DNA of 43,477 bases from Flavobacteriaceae bacterium (GTDB taxonomy: Bacteria; Bacteroidota; Bacteroidia; Flavobacteriales; Weeksellaceae). Each line of letters starts with the position of its first letter. The stretch's first letter is position 1. Below, piece by piece: positions 7,666 to 17,224 of the stretch. Under the pieces are notes generated by a model. It was not told the origin of the DNA, did not search any database, and worked only from the letters and a program-made list of their open reading frames with translations. Where the stretch lies: the NCBI GenBank assembly GCA_018260565.1, contig JAGLAZ010000001.1, positions 73,309 to 116,785 of the forward strand, in the 5' to 3' direction. The position numbers were made by a program, and so were the translations under genes.

Positions 7666-10530
7666 ATGCAGAAAAAGAAAGGTCTTAATTCTAGTTTTCC
7701 TTATCACACTTTTAGAAATGATCCATTTAAAACAAGATTTTATACTTTAGATAATGGTCTCAGCATCGTTTTAGCTCAAAAGAAAGGAACACAAAAAACG
7801 AAGTGCATAGTAGCCGTAGGTGCGGGTTCACAAGAGGATCCAAAATCTTTCTTAGGAGCGGCACACATGCTAGAACACCATCTTTTTAAAGGAAATAAGT
7901 TTTTTGGAACTGAAAATTGGGAAAAAGAGAAAGAAATTTTAATCGAATTAAAGAAAGAATTTTCTTACTACAAACTTGAAACCTCCGAAGAAATTAGAAG
8001 GAAGATATGGAAGAAAATTTCCAAATTATCCAACCAAGCATCATCCTATTGTATTGGTAATGAATATGATAGAATACTTAGTCATCTTGGTGCAAAAGAT
8101 TCAAATGCGCATACATGGCTGGTGGAAACTGTTTATGAATCTACAATTCCTACTACCGAATTGCATCGATTTTTACAAGTAGAATCAGCAAGGTTTTCTC
8201 ATTTTGTTCCCAGGATGTTTCAGGCAGAACTGCAAGTAGTGCAGGAGGAGTTTGGGATGGTGCAGGATACCGATGATTTTATACTAAACGAGGCAATTAT
8301 GAAAGCCTTATTTCCATTAAATAAAGGACTTCAGCATGATACAATAGGTACATTTTCCCATTTGGAATCTCCAGATATTCAAGCACTTGAGAATTATTTC
8401 TCTACCTATTATGTAGCGAAAAACATGAGACTTATTTTGGTTGGAGATTTTAACTTTGATTCTACCTTTCACCATATCAAAGACCTATTTTCCCATATTA
8501 AAAGAGGAAAAAAAAATGAGAAAACGCCACTTAATGTGACTACACTTAAAAAAACAATTAAAAAAAGTGTCAAGTCCAAAAGTTCACCTTACCTATGCCT
8601 CAACTGGAGGTTACCCAATAAAAATGATTCTTTTATATATCTTGTAAAAATCCTACAAAAAATGCTTGAGAATCATGCTGGCTGTGGTATTTTACAAGAA
8701 AATTTGATTAAAAAGTCATCTCTAAATGATGCAATAGTAAATTTCCAACTCCAGCCGGAATTTATATTGTTTCAAATATTTTCCGTTCCAAAGGAAAATC
8801 AACCATTGCAAGAAATTGAAAAGTTACTTCTAATTGAAATAAAAAAATTGGTTATCGATTCTGATTTTAAATGCTTATTTATAGCTGCTACAAATCAAGT
8901 TGAATTTTTAAGAATTAAGGCTTTAGAATCTAAAAATGGTATTGCGGGTGGACTTTTGGATGATTTCTACGGTATTCAGTCTTGGGATAATGTAATTTCG
9001 AATGAGTCTATACAATCTCAAATTTCATACGAGGTGTTCCAAGAATTTGTTACACAATATTTTATAGATAATAAACCCGTAATTGTGTATAAAGAGCAAG
9101 CGGAACCTACACATATTAAGGAATTTAGCCAACTAAAAAATAAAAATCCAGAAATAAATTTCAATGGATTTTCAAGTTTTGGAAAAGAAATATTAGGCAA
9201 AATAGGAAAGGATTATGAGGTTAACAAAACCACTTGGTTTGATAATGTAAAAGTTTCCCGTTATAAAGATCTTGAAATTCAATTGTTTCCCAGAAGTTCT
9301 GATCTTTTTACCGAGATGATATTGTGTTGGAAAAGAGGAAAATTGCATCCACTGACGAGACATTGGCCACTTTTAACTCAATACATTTCTGGCTTAGGTT
9401 CTATAAATTATCCGGACAATCTTTTACAAAAGGAATTATTTAACAGAGGAATCCAGGTAGATTTTTATCTTAAGGATCAATTTCTTGAATGTAAAATCCT
9501 ATCTTCTACGTCCGAGTATGATAACAATTTTACTTTTATTTTATCCGAATATTCACAGCTTACACCCAATCCGGCTTGGTGGAAAACCTGCATTTCAAAT
9601 TTTATAGAAGACCGTAAATATGATAAAAACGATCCCTATGAGCAGCTTCAACATCTTACGAAATTTGCAATGTGGAATCATGATGATCTTAAATCAACTT
9701 ATCTTACAACCAATTTTATTAAGAAACTAGATCATAAACTTATTCTTTCAGAATTTATATCCTTTTTCCTTCAACCAAATCATATAGCATATTTTTCGAA
9801 TACTTTAAATAGTAAAGATTGCCAAGTTTTTACTCAAAAAAGTTTTGCTGGTACTGTAAAATTTACTGAAGAAAAGGTACAACTCTCCTACCAAAAAAAT
9901 AAAAAATTAATATACCATTTAAATCAAAAATATGCCCAAACAGAGTTCAGATTTATAACAGAATTGCCTAAAATTTCAAGTAAGGATTGGCATTTATTAC
10001 TTCTATTTAATGAATATTTTGGTAGTGGGCCTAATGCTTTGGTATTTCAAGAATTACGTGAAAAAAGATCTCTTGCATATCATGCCTATTGTCACATAAA
10101 TATTCCACAAAATAATGATATTCAGTCAAATATGGTTTTCCATATCAGCACAAGCAAGAGAAACATCTCGATTTCTTATATAGAAATTGTAAAATTAATA
10201 ACGGATTTTTCTCAAGATGAAGAACAATTTGAATCTTCTAAAAAAGCATTAATACGAGACCTTTCACTCCGAAACTTAAAGGGCCTAGGGGCATATAGAC
10301 AGTACCAACTATATCATTGCTGGAACCTAAAAACAAATCCAGAAATCCAAATTATAGAAGACATTAAAAATGTGAATCTGGAACAGCTTACTTCATGGTA
10401 CCACAGCTTACATGTTCTTTCCCATACCAATTGTTGCATTTTAGGAAGTCTTTCTAAAAATGCAGAAGAAATTATTGGTAACATATTTGCCATTGAGAAA
10501 ACTAAATTGAAAGATATATTCTTTATATGA
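7666..10530 (+). CDS. M16-family zinc metallopeptidase (pitrilysin/insulinase type)
   Basis: A 954-residue protein with two M16-like halves. The N-terminal half has the inverted zinc motif HMLEH (His67, Glu70, His71) and the distal zinc-ligand glutamate in VVQEEF (Glu194 or Glu195). The spacing is about 45 residues longer than in pitrilysin because of a helical insert (about 85-130), which I also recall in other Bacteroidota M16 proteins. The C-terminal half has ELREKRSLAYHAY, the substrate-binding R/Y region of M16 enzymes. No signal peptide is visible (start MQKKKGLNSSFPYH), so the enzyme appears cytoplasmic, unlike many exported relatives. ATG 7666 lies two bases after the polA stop; the in-frame TTG at 7645 would overlap polA. 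Substrate unknown. Its TGA overlaps the start of the GMC gene. Confidence 0.85.
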   Translation: MQKKKGLNSSFPYHTFRNDPFKTRFYTLDNGLSIVLAQKKGTQKTKCIVAVGAGSQEDPKSFLGAAHMLEHHLFKGNKFFGTENWEKEKEILIELKKEFSYYKLETSEEIRRKIWKKISKLSNQASSYCIGNEYDRILSHLGAKDSNAHTWLVETVYESTIPTTELHRFLQVESARFSHFVPRMFQAELQVVQEEFGMVQDTDDFILNEAIMKALFPLNKGLQHDTIGTFSHLESPDIQALENYFSTYYVAKNMRLILVGDFNFDSTFHHIKDLFSHIKRGKKNEKTPLNVTTLKKTIKKSVKSKSSPYLCLNWRLPNKNDSFIYLVKILQKMLENHAGCGILQENLIKKSSLNDAIVNFQLQPEFILFQIFSVPKENQPLQEIEKLLLIEIKKLVIDSDFKCLFIAATNQVEFLRIKALESKNGIAGGLLDDFYGIQSWDNVISNESIQSQISYEVFQEFVTQYFIDNKPVIVYKEQAEPTHIKEFSQLKNKNPEINFNGFSSFGKEILGKIGKDYEVNKTTWFDNVKVSRYKDLEIQLFPRSSDLFTEMILCWKRGKLHPLTRHWPLLTQYISGLGSINYPDNLLQKELFNRGIQVDFYLKDQFLECKILSSTSEYDNNFTFILSEYSQLTPNPAWWKTCISNFIEDRKYDKNDPYEQLQHLTKFAMWNHDDLKSTYLTTNFIKKLDHKLILSEFISFFLQPNHIAYFSNTLNSKDCQVFTQKSFAGTVKFTEEKVQLSYQKNKKLIYHLNQKYAQTEFRFITELPKISSKDWHLLLLFNEYFGSGPNALVFQELREKRSLAYHAYCHINIPQNNDIQSNMVFHISTSKRNISISYIEIVKLITDFSQDEEQFESSKKALIRDLSLRNLKGLGAYRQYQLYHCWNLKTNPEIQIIEDIKNVNLEQLTSWYHSLHVLSHTNCCILGSLSKNAEEIIGNIFAIEKTKLKDIFFI

Positions 10531-12158
10531 ATCGAAGTAAATTTATTCAAGTTTCTGCTCTTGGTATTTTTTCTCAAGGTGTTTTTGGTGCCAATCCAAT
10601 TATTTCCACATTAACACCTGATAGCACCAAATCTAAAAAATTAAGTTTTCCTGTGGTAATTATTGGAACGGGTTACGGGAGTGCAGTGGCGGCACTCCGT
10701 TTGGCAGAAAAAGGAATACCCGTAGTCATGATAGAGGAGGGTGTGGACTGGGAACAGTATAAAAAAGTGAATCCAAAATTTAAATTTCCGAAAATGACCT
10801 TTCCATCTAACCATTCTACTTGGCTAAGGAATACTTCCATAGCTCCAATTCCTTTAGGAAATTTGGGAGTAAATTTTAAGAAATTTACTGGGGTATTAGA
10901 GCGTAGAGATTTTTCTCATGTCAAAGTTTATTTAGGAAAAGGAGTTGGAGGCGGATCATTAGTCAATGGGGGAATGACTGTCACCCCAGATAAGACTTAT
11001 TTCCAGGAAACTTTTCAAAAAGTAGGGGTTGATATTGATATTAATTCTTTGTATTCCACCTATTTTCCAAAAGCTAATCAAATGTTGGGAATGAATTATA
11101 TACCAGAAGATCTATATCAATCGGAATGGTAAAAATTTTCTAGAATAGGGGTAGAGGAGGGTAAGAATGCAGGATTTACTCCAGTTAAAGTGCCAAATTT
11201 ATATGATTTTGAACATTTAAGAAAAGAAATTAATTCCGGAGCGGAAAGATCGGCAACTTCTATGGAGGTAATTTATGGGAATAATTTTGGTAAAAAAGAT
11301 CTTACCAAATCATATTTAAAACAAGCAAAGAAAACTGGTTTAGTTCAAATTCTTGCTATGCACCGTGTAGAACATATCCGTAAAAATCAAGATACATCTT
11401 ATACAATTCAGCTTGCAGCAATAGATACCAAGGGAAATACAATAGAATCTAAAACTATAACAGCTAAACATATTTTTTTAGGTGCAGGAGGCTTAGGTAC
11501 TACAGAAATATTGTTGAAATCCCAGAAAGTTAATGCTTTACCAATCCCAAAAAGCGTAGGAAATTTTTGGGGAAATAATGGAAATACTATGGCTAGCCTA
11601 TATACTTGGATGGTTATAGGCCATGAAAGTAGAGGGAGGCATCAGAGTACAATGCCAGTACGAGGACTTAGTAATTGGAATGATAGGAAGCATAGATTCT
11701 TTGCGGAAATTGCTCCTATGCCTATTTTTGGTTCCCATACAGCCAATTATTTGATTGTTAATGAAGTTAAAAAGTATGGAAATCTTTTAATTAAGCATGA
11801 TGGCCAGCTAGATATCCTTTGGAATGAAGAAAATAACGCCCACATGAGAAAAAATGCCGCTTTTTTTCTTGATAAGATGAATCTTCATGGTAGCACTGGA
11901 GTACAAGGCAATAAATACCAAAATAACACCGTATTATTTCCAAAAGATGGTATTGATGAAACCATTTGTTATCATCCTTTGGGTGGATGTGTGTAGGGTG
12001 TATCTACAGAAAAAAACGGGCAACTAAAAGGCTGCCCGAATTTATACGTTGTAGATGGTTCTCTTATACCAGGTAGTTTAGGTATAAATCCTTATGTAAG
12101 TATTACAGCTATGGCAGAGATGATTATGGATAAAATACTACCCACAATAAAGATTTAG
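10527..12158 (+). pseudogene. Cholesterol-oxidase-like GMC oxidoreductase with two in-frame stops
   Basis: A single 543-codon frame encodes an FAD-dependent GMC-family oxidoreductase. It has the Rossmann motif GTGYGSAVAALRLA (from residue 47), the FAD-contact segment GKGVGGGSLVNGGM (137-150), CYHPLGGC (from codon 481) and a closing NLYVVDGSLIPGSLGINP segment. The last two carry the His and Asn positions of type I cholesterol oxidases. Two stops interrupt it without frame change: TAA at 11130-11132 (codon 202, where relatives have Tyr) and TAG at 11994-11996 (codon 490, where relatives usually have Leu). Homology continues after each stop to TAG at 12156-12158. Both fit single-base changes, so this looks like recent inactivation. 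The N-terminus has a weak Tat-like leader (MNRSKFIQVS). The ATG overlaps the peptidase stop. Substrate cannot be assigned; sterol is inferred from family only. Confidence 0.85.
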
Positions 12159-12439
12159 TTTTCTAAAGCTGCTTTAACATCTTCGTACCCACCCCCGTTA
12201 TAGACCTCTGTAAGACCTTGAGATGTAAAATAATCAACCGCCTTTTGGCTTCTTTGACCACTTTTACAAAAAAATATTTTAGGCCCAGCTAAATTTACTA
12301 TTTCTTGTTTTCTGTCTTCTATTTCTGCTAAAGGAATATTTCTGGCTTCAGGAATGCTCCCATCTACATCCAGTTCCATTTCTTCTCGCACATCTATGAG
12401 GTTATAATTTTCCCCTTGTAATAATGACTTTAGATCCAT
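12155..12439 (-). CDS. Single-domain rhodanese-like sulfurtransferase
   Basis: A 94-residue cytoplasmic rhodanese domain (MDLKSLLQGENYNLIDVREE at the start). The active-site loop is CKSGQRS with Cys58 as persulfide carrier, and the six-residue CxxGxR-type loop suits sulfur transfer. The IDVREEMELD and PEARNIPLAEI segments are typical of single-domain rhodaneses, where they hold the CH2 motifs. The physiological acceptor is unknown. It is transcribed against the GMC pseudogene, and their stop codons overlap by four bases (12155-12158). It is divergent from queG over a 58-base spacer with an exact -7 element for this gene. Confidence 0.9.
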   Translation of the reverse strand: MDLKSLLQGENYNLIDVREEMELDVDGSIPEARNIPLAEIEDRKQEIVNLAGPKIFFCKSGQRSQKAVDYFTSQGLTEVYNGGGYEDVKAALEN

Positions 12440-12457
12440 TTTTTAAAGTTTATAGTT

Positions 12458-12465
12458 CAAAAATA
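12458..12465 (-). promoter_or_regulatory. -7 element for the rhodanese gene
   Basis: The minus strand reads TATTTTTG, an exact TAnnTTTG, ending 18 bases before the rhodanese ATG. It lies in the spacer shared with queG. No clear -33 box is seen. Confidence 0.4.
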
Positions 12466-12497
12466 CACTTTAATTTGATATTTTTCACCCATCAATT

Positions 12498-13469
12498 ATG
12501 AAAAAATCAGAATTTTTTGCTCGGAAAGAGAGTTTAAGATTATTAGCAGATAAGGCTGGATTTTTATCAGTTGGGTTTTCACCTGCTGGATTTTTAGAGG
12601 ATGATGCTATTAGGCTTGAAAATTTTCTGAATCAAAATTATCAAGGTGAAATGGGATATTTGGAACGAAATTTTGATAAACGGCTTGATCCTACATTGCT
12701 AGTTCCAGATGCAAAAACAGTAATATCTTTATTGTATAATTATTTTCCAGAAAAAATAATTGAAGGAGATTTTAAAGTTGCAAAATATGCTTATGGAGAA
12801 GATTACCATCATGTTATAAAGGATAAAATAAAAACTATTTGGGACGAGTTTCTTACCCAAAATCACATTTCAGACTCCATTTATAGAATATTTACAGACA
12901 GTGCCCCAGTTTTGGAAAAATCCTGGGCCGCTAAATCTGGCTTAGGCTGGGTAGGAAAAAACGGAAATCTCCTTTCTAAAAAACGAGGTTCATTTTTTTT
13001 CATTGCAGAAATTATAACTGATATAGATTTTCCCACAGATTTTCCCACAATCTCCTATTGTGGCTCTTGCACACGCTGTATAGATGCTTGTCCCACAGGT
13101 GCTATTGTAGCAGATGCAGTTATAGATGGCTCACGCTGTATCTCCTATGCTACCATAGAACTTAAAAACGAAATACCACAAGAATTTCAAGGCAAAATGG
13201 ATAATTGGGTATACGGTTGTGACATCTGCCAAGATGTCTGCCCATGGAATAGGCACAGTATTCCACATAACGAAAGTAAGTTTACGCCTTCCGAAGATTT
13301 TATAGATTTAGTAGAAAATAACTTTGAAGAAATAAATAGAGAAGTTTTCAAAAAAGTATTTAGCAAATCAGCTGTTACAAGAACAAGATATGAAGGTCTG
13401 GAAAGAAATATAAATTTAATTAAACATGTAAAAATGACAGAAAATAATAATTTAATTAATAAAATCTAG
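12498..13469 (+). CDS. queG: Epoxyqueuosine reductase
   Basis: Cobalamin- and iron-sulfur-dependent enzyme that reduces epoxyqueuosine to queuosine in tRNA, the last step of queuosine synthesis; cytoplasmic. The 323-residue protein has the catalytic Asp134 in FTDSAPVLEKSWAAKSGLGW. Its first cluster motif is CGSCTRCIDACP (Cys188, 191, 194, 198) and its second set is Cys214, Cys241, Cys244 and Cys248 (CDICQDVCPWN). This is the full eight-cysteine pattern for two [4Fe-4S] clusters. The protein lacks the C-terminal HEAT-like extension of longer QueG forms, so it is the short version common in Bacteroidota. No other queuosine gene is in view. Confidence 0.95.
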   Translation: MKKSEFFARKESLRLLADKAGFLSVGFSPAGFLEDDAIRLENFLNQNYQGEMGYLERNFDKRLDPTLLVPDAKTVISLLYNYFPEKIIEGDFKVAKYAYGEDYHHVIKDKIKTIWDEFLTQNHISDSIYRIFTDSAPVLEKSWAAKSGLGWVGKNGNLLSKKRGSFFFIAEIITDIDFPTDFPTISYCGSCTRCIDACPTGAIVADAVIDGSRCISYATIELKNEIPQEFQGKMDNWVYGCDICQDVCPWNRHSIPHNESKFTPSEDFIDLVENNFEEINREVFKKVFSKSAVTRTRYEGLERNINLIKHVKMTENNNLINKI

Positions 13470-13492
13470 TGAGTTTTAAGGCTTTGAAATAG

Positions 13493-13500
13493 TATTTTTG
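13493..13500 (+). promoter_or_regulatory. -7 element upstream of the DUF2383 gene
   Basis: TATTTTTG, an exact TAnnTTTG, lies 16 bases before the ATG at 13517. It suggests that the small gene has its own promoter rather than depending on queG. No -33 box is obvious. Confidence 0.4.
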
Positions 13501-13516
13501 TTAAAATTTATATACA

Positions 13517-13966
13517 ATGGAACCTTCAGAAAAATTAGTTGAAATACTTCAGGAAGCTCTTCAAAAAAATTTAGATGCAGAGGCTGGATATTTACATGCT
13601 GCAGATAAAGTAGATAGCGTAGCATTACGCAAATGGTTTTTAGACGAAAGTGCTGCGCGTGCTAAATACGCGGATACATTACGAGGCATTTTGTTTCAGT
13701 ATGGCATAAGCCCTGAATCAAAAACGAGTATCACAGCCGATCTTCACAGAATGTGGACCTCCATTCGAGATGTATTTTCCATTGGAGATCATGCTATTCA
13801 TGAGGAATGTCTTCGTGGAGAAGCGGCTTATATAGATGAATATACCAAGGTTCTTGAAGAGGGGCAATTACCACCTAATGTAGTAGAAGTAATGACAACT
13901 CACTTATCAAGCGTGCGGGATGCTTATAATGAGTTAAAAAATCTAAACCTCATTAATCCTATCTAA
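13517..13966 (+). CDS. PA2169-family four-helix-bundle protein (DUF2383)
   Basis: A 149-residue all-helical, soluble protein. The start EKLVEILQEALQKNLDAEAGYLHAAD, the segment LRKWFLDESAARAKYADTLRG and the later AIHEECLRGEAAYIDEYTKVLE resemble the ferritin-like DUF2383/PA2169 family. Glu and His residues recur along the helices (LDAEAGY, DHAIHEECLRGEAAYIDEY), as in metal-binding four-helix bundles, but metal binding here is inference. Family members are often stress- or stationary-phase-induced. It has its own promoter-like element, and gpsA follows 62 bases downstream. Confidence 0.8.
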   Translation: MEPSEKLVEILQEALQKNLDAEAGYLHAADKVDSVALRKWFLDESAARAKYADTLRGILFQYGISPESKTSITADLHRMWTSIRDVFSIGDHAIHEECLRGEAAYIDEYTKVLEEGQLPPNVVEVMTTHLSSVRDAYNELKNLNLINPI

Positions 13967-14028
13967 ATAAAAATTTGAAGTTAAAAAGGCAAAAAAACTT
14001 ATCTTGCTCTCTTTTAGCAAATTTTAAC

Positions 14029-15024
14029 ATGGAATTTACCCGAAAAATAGGCGTATTGGGCAGTGGATCTTTTGGTACAGCACTTGTAAAAATGCTGGTT
14101 CAGAATCTTCCCTCCGTTCATTGGTGTGTAAGAAATGAATATGTAAAAGGTCACATAGAGCTACGAGGGCATAATCCTAATTACCTTACTGCAGTTGGAT
14201 TTGATACTAAAAAATTATCTCTTACTACAAGTTCTGAAGAATTATTCAAGGAATGTGATATTATCGTCTTGGCTACACCTTCTATATATTTAAAGCCTTA
14301 CCTGGAAAATTTAGAATTTAATCCTGAAGAAAAACTTTTAGTATCTGCTATAAAAGGTATCATCCCTGGAGAAAAAAAAATAGTTGCCGAATATCTAAAA
14401 TCAAAATTTAATTTAGGGTTTAGAAATCAGGGAGTTATAGCTGGGCCTTGCCATGCAGAGGAAGTTGCAATGGAGAGACTCAGTTATCTTACAATAGCTA
14501 CTGTAGAAAAAGAAAATCAGGAATATCTTAAGGCTTGTTTTTCCTCTTATTTTATTAGAATTAATTCCAGTACAGATATTTTAGGTAATGAATACAGTGC
14601 CGTTCTTAAAAACATTTATGCCATAGGCGCAGGTATGGCGAGCGGTCTTGGATATGGCGATAATTTTTCAGCAGTTTTTGTGTCTAATGCGGTACGAGAA
14701 ATGGAAAGATTTCTGGAAGCAGTTTATGAGGCTCCACGAGATGTAAATGAATCCGCCTATTTAGGTGATTTAATGGTAACAGCCTATTCTTTATTTTCTA
14801 GAAACCGAAGCCTTGGAAATTTAATAGGTAAAGGATATACGGTGAAATCTGCCATCCAAAATATGAATATGATAGCAGAAGGCTATTATGCTACGGAGGC
14901 TATATGGCAACGCGCAGAAGAACTGAATCTGGATGTTCCTATTATAGATACAGTGTATAAAGTATTATATCTTGAAAAAAATGTTGAAAAGCAATTCACT
15001 GCTTTAACCAAAAAACTTAATTAA
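14029..15024 (+). CDS. gpsA: NAD(P)-dependent glycerol-3-phosphate dehydrogenase
   Basis: Reduces dihydroxyacetone phosphate to sn-glycerol 3-phosphate for phospholipid synthesis; cytoplasmic. The 331-residue protein has the nucleotide-binding GSGSFGTA (residues 11-18), SAIKGI with the conserved lysine (Lys109), GPCHAEEV, and KNIYAIGAGMASGLGYGDN with the second catalytic lysine. GpsA proteins typically start a few residues before the GxGxxG motif. I therefore chose ATG 14029; an in-frame TTG at 13975 would add 18 residues with no family match. The stop codon shares its final A with the mqo start (TAATG), so the two are translationally coupled. Confidence 0.95.
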   Translation: MEFTRKIGVLGSGSFGTALVKMLVQNLPSVHWCVRNEYVKGHIELRGHNPNYLTAVGFDTKKLSLTTSSEELFKECDIIVLATPSIYLKPYLENLEFNPEEKLLVSAIKGIIPGEKKIVAEYLKSKFNLGFRNQGVIAGPCHAEEVAMERLSYLTIATVEKENQEYLKACFSSYFIRINSSTDILGNEYSAVLKNIYAIGAGMASGLGYGDNFSAVFVSNAVREMERFLEAVYEAPRDVNESAYLGDLMVTAYSLFSRNRSLGNLIGKGYTVKSAIQNMNMIAEGYYATEAIWQRAEELNLDVPIIDTVYKVLYLEKNVEKQFTALTKKLN

Positions 15025-16538
15025 TGAAACAAATAGTAAAACGCGTTCCAACCGAATTCTACGACATTATATTAGTAGGTGGTGGAATAATGAGTGTCAC
15101 GCTCGCCACTTTAATAATAGAAATGTGTCCTGATAAAAAAATTGCCATTTTTGAGCGTTTAGGAAGATTTGCTAAAGAAAGCACCAATGCATTAAATAAT
15201 GCTGGAACAGGGCATTCTGCTTATTGTGAACTGAATTATACTCCAGAAAAAGAAAATGGAGAAATATCTATAGAAAAAGCCTTAAAAATAGCCAAACAAT
15301 TTGAAGTTAGTAAAAGTTTTTGGGCAACATTGGTGAAGAAAAATGTAATAAATAATCCGAGTGATTTCATTCGTACTTGCCCTCATGAAAGTCTTGTTTT
15401 TGGTGAAAAAGATGGAAACTTTCTAAAGAAAAGATATGAAGCATTGCGAGAAAATCCACTGTTTTCTCAAATGGAATTTGCTAATATTCCTGAAAAAATT
15501 GCGGAATGGATGCCTTTGGTTTATATTGGGAGAGATGATGAAAATAATACCGAATATCCTTCTGCAGCTACTAAAATGAGCATAGGCACAGATGTAGATT
15601 TTGGAACACTTACGAGAAAATTAGAGCGCTATCTTACAGAGAAAGAAAATGTAGATGTCTTTCTTTACCAAGAAGTTAAGGATACTAAACCATCTGAAAA
15701 AAATTTCAAATGGGATATCAAGGTAAAAAACAGAATGACAGGCGAGAAGCACTGGGTTTCATGTGATTTTCTTTTTATAGGTGCTGGTGGATACTCATTA
15801 AACCTGTTAGAAAAATCTGGTATTAAGGAAGCTGAGGGATATGGAGGGTTTCCAGTTTCTGGGGAATGGCTTATTTCCAAAAATGAAAATTTAATTCGTC
15901 TTCATAGATCTAAAGTTTATGGGAAAGCCGCCTCTGGAGCTCCACCTATGAGTGTACCTCATTTAGATTTACGCGTAATAGATGGGGAGGAATGTATTTT
16001 ATTTGGGCCATTTGCAGGATTTTCAACTAAATTTTTGAAAGATGGAAGCTTTTTAGATCTTCCCGAAAGTGTTAATCTTACTAATATTCGTTCCTTAATA
16101 GGCGCTTGGTGGCATAACCGGGATTTAACTCAATATTTAGTGGAGCAGGTATTATTAACAAAAACCCAAAAAATGGAAGAGTTAAGAAAATTTGTACCCT
16201 CAGCACAGGAGGAAGATTGGGACACCTATACTGCTGGGCAAAGAGTACAAATCATTAAAAAGGATGATAAAGATGGAGGTAAATTAGAATTTGGAACCGA
16301 AATTATCACAAATTTCGAAAAAACACTTTCTACCTTACTGGGCGCATCCCCTGGAGCATCCACCAGTGTTACTGCAATGCTGGAAGTGCTGCGAGCCATT
16401 ATGAAAGACTCCTCTGATGCTGAATTTAACACGAAAATCAACCAGTTAATACCTTGTTATAGTAGATTTGATTGGGATTCCCAAGAATCAATCGATAATC
16501 TTCGTAATAACTCTGCTGAGCTTTTAGAATTAGATTAA
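15024..16538 (+). CDS. mqo: Malate:quinone oxidoreductase
   Basis: Membrane-associated FAD enzyme oxidising malate to oxaloacetate and passing electrons to menaquinone. The 504-residue protein opens with the FAD motif DIILVGGGIMSVTLATLI. It continues with the Mqo-specific ESTNALNNAGTGHSAYCELNYTP, FGPFAGFSTKFLKDGS and the C-terminal LLGASPGASTSVTAMLEVL. The length is normal. It overlaps gpsA by one base; the window also carries the NAD-linked mdh at 25744, so both malate oxidation routes are encoded. Its stop overlaps the convergent recO stop by four bases. Confidence 0.97.
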   Translation: MKQIVKRVPTEFYDIILVGGGIMSVTLATLIIEMCPDKKIAIFERLGRFAKESTNALNNAGTGHSAYCELNYTPEKENGEISIEKALKIAKQFEVSKSFWATLVKKNVINNPSDFIRTCPHESLVFGEKDGNFLKKRYEALRENPLFSQMEFANIPEKIAEWMPLVYIGRDDENNTEYPSAATKMSIGTDVDFGTLTRKLERYLTEKENVDVFLYQEVKDTKPSEKNFKWDIKVKNRMTGEKHWVSCDFLFIGAGGYSLNLLEKSGIKEAEGYGGFPVSGEWLISKNENLIRLHRSKVYGKAASGAPPMSVPHLDLRVIDGEECILFGPFAGFSTKFLKDGSFLDLPESVNLTNIRSLIGAWWHNRDLTQYLVEQVLLTKTQKMEELRKFVPSAQEEDWDTYTAGQRVQIIKKDDKDGGKLEFGTEIITNFEKTLSTLLGASPGASTSVTAMLEVLRAIMKDSSDAEFNTKINQLIPCYSRFDWDSQESIDNLRNNSAELLELD

Positions 16539-17224
16539 GCTAAAACTTCTCGTATTATGTCTAAAGATTGAGGAACTTCAAATCCAGGGATATGATATTG
16601 ATAATACAGCATTAAACTTTCTACCACATCCTGTAATTTTATTGCAGGATGTATTTTTTTTTCTCCCGTAAGAGTGCATTTCCAGTACGCAGATATTTCC
16701 TGTGTAAATATAGGATGTGCAATAGTTGATTGATATTTACCGTTCTCAGGGTTTAAATAAGTTTCAGGAGAAACGTCCGGCTGAATTCCAAGACTATATA
16801 AAGACTTAAATAAAAGATTAATGTGAGCTTCCTTGTCCATTTCATTAATACACGCATTGCAATCTTCTAATAAGTCAAAATATCCATGTAACTCTACATC
16901 TTTACTGAGGATTTTATTTAAAAAATCAGAAATAAAGTATCGGATGGATGTTTGAACAATATTATAATCCATGGATGAGGATTCATTTACTATTATAGCT
17001 TCTATTTTACTACAAAGAAGCAATTTTCCTTCCACAGGTAATCTGGCATAAGAAAGTAAAACTGGATGAAAGGGTTGCAGAAAACTTATTTTCTTATTTT
17101 TCTTTGCATAAATCCCTCTCATAAATACGCTCTGGTATCCAATATTGTTACAGAAAACCTTTACTACTGCATCGTGATCTCCGTATTTAGTGTAATAAAG
17201 TATGAAGGCTTTGCTTGTATGCAT
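16535..17224 (-). CDS. recO: DNA repair protein RecO
   Basis: Recombination mediator of the RecFOR pathway that helps load RecA on SSB-coated single-stranded DNA. The 229-residue protein starts with the OB-fold segment AFILYYTKYGDHDAVVKVFC and continues with the RecO helical C-terminus. The usual zinc cysteines are absent in this lineage. A GxxP segment occurs in LYSLGIQPDVSPETYLNPENG. The ATG overlaps the porZ stop by one base, so recO is the last gene of the nucleotidase-porZ-recO operon. A recO neighbour for porZ is familiar in flavobacteria. Confidence 0.88.
   Translation of the reverse strand: MHTSKAFILYYTKYGDHDAVVKVFCNNIGYQSVFMRGIYAKKNKKISFLQPFHPVLLSYARLPVEGKLLLCSKIEAIIVNESSSMDYNIVQTSIRYFISDFLNKILSKDVELHGYFDLLEDCNACINEMDKEAHINLLFKSLYSLGIQPDVSPETYLNPENGKYQSTIAHPIFTQEISAYWKCTLTGEKKIHPAIKLQDVVESLMLYYQYHIPGFEVPQSLDIIREVLA

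Noticed and set aside
1519..11996. Recoding of stop codons (selenocysteine, pyrrolysine or altered code) as an explanation for the in-frame stops
   Set aside because: TGA, TAA and TAG are all involved, no SECIS-like hairpin was seen after the TGA, and every other gene uses normal stops.
10527..11996. Two separate genes in place of one broken GMC oxidoreductase
   Set aside because: Neither half is a complete family domain, the frame is continuous, and homology continues past both stops to 12158.
13975..14028. Longer GpsA from an upstream TTG
   Set aside because: Adds 18 residues before the Rossmann motif that relatives lack; the ATG at 14029 fits the family start.
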